Positions 49,376 to 58,300 of a DNA stretch of 64,000 nt are shown piece by piece. The notes under the pieces were generated by a model that worked only from the letters and a program-made list of their open reading frames with translations, did no database searches and was not told the origin of the DNA. This DNA comes from Nematopogon swammerdamellus (lineage: Eukaryota > Arthropoda > Insecta > Lepidoptera > Adelidae), in contig OX336340.1 in NCBI GenBank assembly GCA_946902875.1, forward strand, positions 24,815,566 through 24,879,565, written 5' to 3'. The number at the start of each line of letters is the position of its first letter. The stretch's first letter is position 1. A program made the position numbers and the translations under genes.

Positions 49376-52300
49376 CTGGAAAGATAAAATCGAACATTTA
49401 ATTTAATTTTATTCTCTCATTCTTTCTTTCTCTTTTTATTTCTAGACTAACATTTGTCCGTCGCTTTGTCTCGTAAACTTCGAATTGAAAGAATGTAGCA
49501 ATCAAGTGGGCAGCTATCACCATGCATTGATACCACCCAGTCCAGAGGTTGTCGATTGAGACGTAGAAACAGACGTACCACTTCCAACCAGGCATACTGA
49601 ACTGAGATTACATCCCTAAACTTTGAACTCAACGCGGATGCGTGTGCCTGTCGGTTCGGCAGATATTTCCTCTACAGAACCGGCAAGCACCGCAACGCTC
49701 TCCCTGCACATATGTTTCCCCCCAAGTACAGTATGGGGTCCTGCAAGAGCGGCGTGAATAGGCACCATTCGCAACGCCCGCATACGACCGAAGGTCCATG
49801 GGCGTCGGCAGACAGACACCTTATGGGTGGCACTGCGCCACACGTCGCGCTATCTATTAAAAACCGGCCAAGTGCGAGTCGGACTCGCTCACCGAGGTTC
49901 CCGTATGATGACCACGTAAACGGTGGGTTTTATTATTTGTTTATTTACTTTAGAGTGGCACTCGCACGTATCGCCATCTATCGGTGAAAGTTCGCTGAGT
50001 GGTTGGCTCAAAGCGTATCCTATTTATATTATAAGTATAACATAGATATATGTCACCTCCCTTACAGGAAATTTTGTAGAATATTAAAATGTTTTTTAAT
50101 CATGTACCTACTTTGAGTAAAATTTTAGTATTATATACAATTTTATACAATTGTAAAGTTCAATTTGAAAATGAGTGGTAGATGATGTTCGTTAAGTAAT
50201 AATTAAAAGAATGCATATATTTTATAAACAATTGTTTTTATTAACATTTTGCTTTTCATTGCTTCACTGCACATATACACGTTGGATAATTCGGTAGATG
50301 GCGCTCTTCTGAAAATTAAGATATTTTTTTTTTTTATGGAAACTTGACACGGTTGGCTACATCACCTACAACATCCGTGATGTCAGCCCATAACACCGGG
50401 TGAACTAGGTGCCATGTCAGTGCTTCCCTTCATTTCGCATATTTGTACGAGACCCCCTTTAACTTTGTACTTTTTCTATTTTTTATTATTTCTTGTTATA
50501 GGTATCCGCCATAATAACACATATTTCATGAAAATTTCAACCGGCTAGCTATTACGGTTCCAAAGATACAGCAATAGGACTGACAGACAGACAGACGGCG
50601 TAGGCTTAGTAATAGGCTTCCTTACGGGGTACGGAAACCTAAAAAGCAGACAATGCTATCTATGCTGCTCTAATTTGTGTATTTTGTCTATGTGTGCATT
50701 TATATTTCATACTACTGTTCCCTCTTTAGTACTGCATTGTCCGCCCCTATGCGTTTTCCACATCCCAAAGGTTAGTCCGTAAATAATGCCGCAAGGCATT
50801 AAGCTCGCCTTTTGTAACCCTTCTATATAATGGTGTACAATAATATATATTTTTATTTCATTTTAATTTGTATAATATAGTGCCACCAGGAAGTTATGAT
50901 GCGTGGTAAATATGCGAAACTGTCTGCATTCCTAAGAAGGGCCGTGAACTTTCGGTCGAAAGTTTGTCGATAAATTGTATGACTTAATAACCTAAATTAT
51001 CGACAAACTTTCGATCGAAAGTTCACGTCCCTTCTTAGGAATGCAGACAGTTTCGCATATTTCCCACGCATCATAACTTCCTGGTGGCACTATAGTTTGA
51101 AAATAAGTGCCTGACGTACCGGCGGCGTGCCTCGCGCACGCGGCGGCTAATATGACGTGCGCTTGCCGCTGCCTTTCGCGCAGGCGCGCGTACTGCCGCT
51201 TCAGTGCTCCGATGTCCAGCGACAGCCGGTCCCCACCAGACATGTCCGCACGTCTCGGAACATTCACCTGATGGCATGTTGCAAGAACTCAAACACTGTC
51301 ACGTCTGAATGCTAAGGCAGTAATTGGGTACATTTTCTGTGGAAAAATTCACTGGAAATACATTTAAAACCATGTGCACACAGCAAGAGACATAAATTTT
51401 CATAATTATTATTAGAAACTGAAACAAAAATCCCTTTTAAAAATAAAAATGTGTAAAATGGGGAACGCACTCCCTGCCCATCTGTTTCCTCTCAAGTACA
51501 GCCTGGGGTTTTTCCCGGGCCGGCATTCGCAATCCCCGTGCATGACAGAATGTCCATGGGCATCGTTAGACACCTACTTGTAGGTGAAACGATTTTTTAA
51601 CGATTCGATGCCACATGTCGATGGCAACATCACTTCAGGTTACTGGTTGTTCATTGCAGGCTTATATACCTACATTTAAAAAAATTTATGGAGTAAATGA
51701 AAATGTTTTGTCCCAAAACAAAAACCTATCGAAAAAAAGAGTTTCAGTAGATTTATGTATCTGTGGACGCGTTCCGAATTGCGTACTGCAGGTCTATTCT
51801 TGTAAATTCTGACAGCGGAATCAGCGCTGATGTGGCGCAGAGAGCCACTTACCAAAGTGACTCTCAGCGCCACAACAGCGCTGATTCCGCTGTCAGAATT
51901 TACAAGAATAGACCTGCAGAGCAATATATACCCGCGTACGAGCATTCAGAATTGAATTGAACAATAATAATTAGTTACGTTAATTAGAAAGAGAAAAAGA
52001 ATTAGTTACCGTCGCTAGAGCCATCTTGTTGCCTTCGTCACTGGAGTCGCCTTCGTCCTCGGAGTAGAATAGTTTAAGGCCTCTCCTGGTCACCGACTGA
52101 ACCTGCAATTAACAAAATAATTACTTCCTCTACATTGATCATCAGTAGAGACACACACACTCACACACACCACAGCTGTATCATCCGTCACCTACAACAT
52201 CCGTGATGTCAGCCCATAACACCGGGTGAAGTAAGCCATGTCAGTGCTTCGCTTAATGAAATTAATATGCTAAAATTGTGTATTTTGGCACTAGTTTCAT

Positions 52301-55300
52301 GAAAATCGGTTCAGTATATTCAGAGATATGTTTTCTTTTTTATGGAAACTGACACGGTTGGCTACATCACCTACAACATCCGTGATGTCAGCCCATAACA
52401 CCGGGTAAACTAGGTGCCATGTCAGTGCTTCCCTTCATTTCATGTCGGCTACACTGAACTGGACGGAAAACATGAACTATTTACATAGCCGTTTCGGCCG
52501 ACGACGACGTTTCATTCAGTGCGGTGGTACCAACCCGGGCGGGATAAACCCTACCACCTAGTAAGGTAAGAATAGAAGGGACCTACAGTTTTTACGTGGA
52601 ATCCAAACCACGGTCAGCCTCCAACGGTCGAGAGGTCACCCAACCAAGTACTGACCGCGCTAAGGGTTGCTTAATAACAGTGGATCGACCGTACCACTGA
52701 GCTACCGAGGCTGAGTTAAAAGTTAAAACCCACTGCACAGGTTTCTCGAAAACAAAAACCAAAAAACTACTAATAAAGTACAACATAGATACTCGTAGTA
52801 ATGTAACAGTTAATTAAATTAAAGTATAAATGTATTTCACTAGGGGTTTTATTGTACGTTTGGAAGTAACTTTACGATTGTTTTCTATCGAGAAAATTTC
52901 ATGGAATCACGTTTTCGCCAAACATAATACCTAGAATTAGTACTCTACTTGCGAAGCAATGTATGGTATTAGAGAAAGGAAAGGGAAAAGGAAAGAAAAA
53001 GGAAAGAGTTCTCGCTCAACGTCAATCCCGATAAGACTGAACTAGTTCTCTTTACACACAAACGGAAGTTAGGCGACTTAATACTGCCAAAACTCTTCAG
53101 CACCCCAATACCCCTGGCAACAGAAGTCAAATACCTGGGCATCACACTTGACAGTAAGCTAAACTGGGCCAAACATCTTAATCTTAAAATAAATAAAGCT
53201 CGTATAGCCTTTTGGCAATGTCGCAGACTCATAGGTAAGACATGGGGACTCAACCCTAACATTACGCTGTGGCTATACTCAGCTATAATAAGACCTATGG
53301 TAACCTATGGTGCAGTAGTATGGTGGCCCAGGACCAAACTCAGCACAGTTATTAACAAACTTCAAAGTTTCCAGCGTCTAGCGTGCGTTGCGACCACAGG
53401 GTGCATGCGCACAACACCCACAGCAGCGATGGAAGCCATGCTGTGCCTTCCGCCTCTTGAACTTTTCATACAACAAGAGGCGGCAGCCGCAGCAATTAGG
53501 CTGAACGTCCTAGGACTGTGGAGGGCTAGTACACAAACACCACACACGACCATACTTCAGGAAATCATGAAAAAACATCCCCTGATAGAGGCACCGTGTG
53601 ATAGAATCAGGAAAACACACGTGTTTGACAAACACTACTATGTAGAACTAGCTGAGGAACCTAAGGACTATTCGGGGTCCGAGGTAAGAATATACACCGA
53701 TGGGTCAAAAACAGGGTCGGGAACAGGGGCAGCAGCTTTCTCACTTGACCTAAACATACATAAGACAATCACTCTAGGTATTCACAACTCAATCTTCCAG
53801 GCTGAGTGCATCGGAATAATAGAGGCAGCAGCGGCAGTACGCAGCAGAGAAATCACTGGTTACCAGATCAGAGTACTGTCAGACAGCGCATCGGTGCTAC
53901 AAGCCCTAAACACCGTGACAATCAACTCCGGACTGATACTCCAGTGCCACCAGGCACTAGAGGGTATAGCGGTAAACAACAAGGTATCCCTACAGTGGAT
54001 CAGGGGGCACAGCGGCTCCTACGGGAACGATGCGGCGGACGAGCTGGCTAAACGGGGCTCCAGCTGGAGTGCAGAAGGCCCAGAACCGTATGTACCCTTA
54101 CCAATCAGCCAGTTCAAATATTGGCTACATCAACTTACAAAATCTAAACATGAAAATCTTTGGGCCAACACCAGGGACTGCAGGCAATCCCGGGAAGCCA
54201 TTCCCAAACCAGACCTGAGACTCAGGAAATGCCTGCTAAAGTTCCACAGAGGTCAACTGCGTATGGCGGTAGGACTTCTTACGGGTCATTGCCCACTCAA
54301 CAGACACTTGTTTACAATAGGTGTCACCGACAGTCCCCTGTGCAGAGGCTGCATGGCGGAGGACGAATCAGCCACCCACGTGCTCCTGGAGTGCCCGGTG
54401 GTGGCAGAAGTACGACTGCAGTTTCTTGGGAACGTGGGAACTGCCCATGGAGTGTGGAAGCGTCCAAGAAGAGTGCTCCACTTCATGAAAGAGCTCGGGT
54501 GGCTGGAGTAACACCACCCGAGCGCCAACGTACAACGGACCGTCTTGAGGTCTCAGTGCGGAGAATGGCCCACCCGTCTTCCCAAGAGGCTGGGCAGCAA
54601 ACAACAACAACAACAACAACATGGTATTAGAGACTCTTAAATGGTCAATAAATAAATAATACAGTAGAGAGAGAGAATTATGTCGTAAAAGGCTACTAAG
54701 GGATATGACTCCCTTCATATATTACTAGGTGGTAGGGTTTTACCGCCCGGGTTGGTGCCACCGCACTGAATGAAAGGTCGGTCGAAACGGCAATGTAAAT
54801 AGTTTGTGTTTTCCGTCCAATTCAGTGTAGCCGGCACGACCGAAGGGAAGCACTGACGTGGCACCAAGTTCATCCGGTGTTATGGGCTGACATCACGGAT
54901 GTTGTAAGTGATGTAGCCAACCGTGTCAGATCCCATAAAAAAAATAAAAAAAAATCTGTTAAGTGCGAGTTTTACTCGCGCACAGAGGTTTCCGTATCTA
55001 TCCGCTATAAATAATATCCGCCTATCCGCTCAGGTAGTATGGTCTTCGAATTTTAATTTCGAAGATATGTAGGACGATCGGAGAGAAGCCTCAATGAGGT
55101 CGATAGCAATTTACGGTGGGAAAATGACAGCAACTCAATGAGATCGTTAGCAATTGAGCGGCTATCTTTTGTTTTTCAACATGCAATGTATAAAAGCCTG
55201 TGGCGCCATCTATTATTCAATAGTGTGACTAATCTATTTTATTGTACGTTTCTCGTATGTTAATCCCCTTAATTTTTAACATTTTCTTTTTTTTTTTTCT

Positions 55301-58300
55301 TATTTGTTGTTATATCCGCCATAGTAACGCATATTCTGTGAAAGTTTCAACGGGCTACCTATTAAGGTTCAAGAGATACGGCCCTCGGACAGACGGACGG
55401 ACGAAAGGACGGACGGACGGACGGACAGACGGCGGAGGCTTAGTAATAGGCTTCCGTACGGGATACGGAAACCTGAAAATGATGACGTACCGCAGAGTGT
55501 ATGACGGGCGGTGCGTGCGAGGAGGGTGGGGGCGCGGGCGGGGTGACATGGTAGCGGTGCAGGTCGCGCAGGCGCGGCAGCTCCGGAGCCTCACCCAGCG
55601 CCACCACGCGCGCCACCAGCGCCTCCCCAGCCTCCCACACAGCGCCGGCACCGCCGCCCATGCAGCTGTAGAACTCGTCTGCCGAGCGCGCTGACAGGAT
55701 ACGACTGAAATGGACATCATACGAGTACATACATACAGGGCATCTGTATTCCGAAAATTGGGGTAAGCGGAATAATCGGTGTAGTGCTGCGAGAACTCTG
55801 GTGGATTACAGCGCAACACGGACCACCCCATTTAGCAAAATATAGGACAAGATAATTTATCGAATTTGAATCGAAGATCGAAGATTAAATACCGATTGAA
55901 GGAATGAAGTCAGTTACCTGCCCACTGCATAACTGTGAAAGGCCCGTGCCAAGGTGAGAGTTGCCAAGGTGAGAGGTACCAAGGTGAGAGGTTTTTTTTA
56001 TGTAATCCGGTGTGGGTGGCTGAGTCGGAGGGGCCAAAGCACATGCTCCGATCAGCCAATATCACCTCCGAGAAGGTAGGTGCCATACCGGAGACTTCCC
56101 TGGATTGCTGGCTATACTGGACTAGAGGAGAACACAACCGAGGCTGTTATGCGGACATCTTACATCCAGTACGGTGGTACCAACCCAGTCGGCTACAATT
56201 TCTGCCTACCACCTAGTAAGGGGCAAGGGAAGGGACCTACAGTTTTAAACCGGTTCCGAACGGTGAAGCAGCAGGTGTAGGTATGCACGTAATTTTTTTC
56301 GCCAGAAAAAACCCATTGGTTCACGCCGACCGAATTCGAACCTTGGACCTCTCGCATGAGAAGCCGATGCCCAAACCACTCGGCCACCCGCTGCTTGGTG
56401 CCAAGGTGCCAAGGTGAGAGGTGCCAAGGTGAGAGGTGCCAAGGTGAGAGGTGCCAAGGTGAGAGGTGCCAAGGTGCCGTGAGAGGCACCAAGGAGAGAA
56501 GGATCCTATCGCTCTTAATCACGGCATCTTGTCCTCATCCCTTAGGCGGCTTTTACGACATGCAGTAAACTGACAGAGACTGAAACTCCTAGTGCTTGAA
56601 TTGTAACATAGGTAAATAGTTAGTAAGTAAGGTGAACAAATCCTAAGGATAATTTTTGCTGGTTCTTTCATGGTTGATCGTCAAAACTGTATAATGCATG
56701 AGAAACATGACTTATCAAAGCACATACTATCCATCCATTTATTAGTACAAAGCCATAAACGTACTCCTGAAGAAGGTCCCATATTGCAAGCGCCGTCAAC
56801 AGCAGCACTTCGTTGCCGTCGAGGAAGACCAGATCCCATACCCTGAGGAGAGCGCCGCGCGGCAACCACGTCGCGTACAGCGTCAGGAACCACTGCATCG
56901 TGAAGACGTCGGGCAGTGGTGGCTCTACACCACCACCTGTGGATGAAAACCAGAAGCATAAAGAGCAACAAATAGACGAAATATCGAATATTATAGCTCT
57001 TGCATGAGTGACCGCCCGACCATTGACGCTGGCCTTCGTTCGGATTCCACGTAAAACTGTAAGTTACCCAGGGTCCTTAATAGGTGGCAGGGTTTAATGC
57101 GGCCGGATTGGTACGGCGACAATTTCCAATTTACCTCCCGGCCTTCCGATGTACGGAACCACTGCTTTCCGCCGACGTACTTACTTGATGGCATCGTCCC
57201 ACCAAGCGGGTGATTCTCCCTAGGACACTGTAGGACACTGTTAGTACTCCAAAGGTCGACGTCTCTTCGGAGTAGGAGAAGGTATGTCGGGATTCACAAA
57301 AAGTCTCTATGAACGTTTGTACATTACCATCGGAAGCGCGATGCAGGCAGTCCAACTGTCCAAATGCTGTGCCAGTCAAGGCATCCTAACCCTTACCAGG
57401 TCTCTGAAGGCGACCATGTCCGATGAGAGGCCGCGCAGACTGTCTGCGAAGTAACCTTCCAGCAGGACAGCTTCCACCAGGTAGATCATCACCTAGTAAT
57501 CATGGCTAAGTAAATTACCATCGGAAGTGCGCTGCAGGCGGTCCATGTGCTGTGCCAGCCGAGGCAGCCTGATCCTCAGCAGGTCTCTGAAGGCGTTCAT
57601 GTCCGCTGAGAGGACGCGCAGATCGTCTGAGAAGTAACCCTCCGGCAGGACAGCCTCCACAAGGTAGATCATCACCTGGTAATCATGGCTAAGTACATTG
57701 CCATCGGAAGCGCGCTGCAGGCGGTCCATGTGCTGTGCCAGCCGAGGCAGCCTGATCCTCAGCAGGTCTCTGAAGGCAACCACCTTCGCTGAGAGGCCGC
57801 GTAGATCGTCTGCGAAGTAACCCTCCAAGCCTCCACCAGGTAGATCATCACCTGGTAATCATGGCTAAGTACATTACCATCGGAAGCGCGCTGCAGGCGG
57901 TCCATGTGCTGTGCCAGCCGAGGCAGCCTGATCCTCAGCAGGTCTCTGAAGGCAACCACCTTCGCTGAGAGGCCGCGTAGATCGTCTGCGAAGTAACCCT
58001 CCAAGCCTCCACCAGGTAGATCATCACCTGGTAATCATGGCTAAGTACATTACTATCGGAAGCGCGCTGCAGGCGGTCCATGTGCTGTGCCAGCCGAGGC
58101 AGCCTGATCCTCAGCAGGTCTCTGAAGGCGTCCACCTTCGCTGAGAGGCCGCGTAGATCGTCTGCGAAGTAACCCTCCAAGCCTCCACCAGGTAGATCAT
58201 CACCTGGTAATCATGGCTAAGTACATTACCATCGGAAGCGCGCTGCAGGCGGTCCATGTGCTGTGCCAGCCGAGGCAGCCTGATCCTCAGCAGGTCTCTG

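Noticed and set aside
46566..49401. Several plus-strand ORFs opposite the TBC1D30 last exon
   Set aside because: They are antisense shadows of a coding exon confirmed by homology and splice phase.
55355..55831. 158-codon minus-strand ORF overlapping a TBC1D30 exon
   Set aside because: It joins the real exon with repeat D and repeat H sequence; the splice sites at 55704 and 55491 define the exon.
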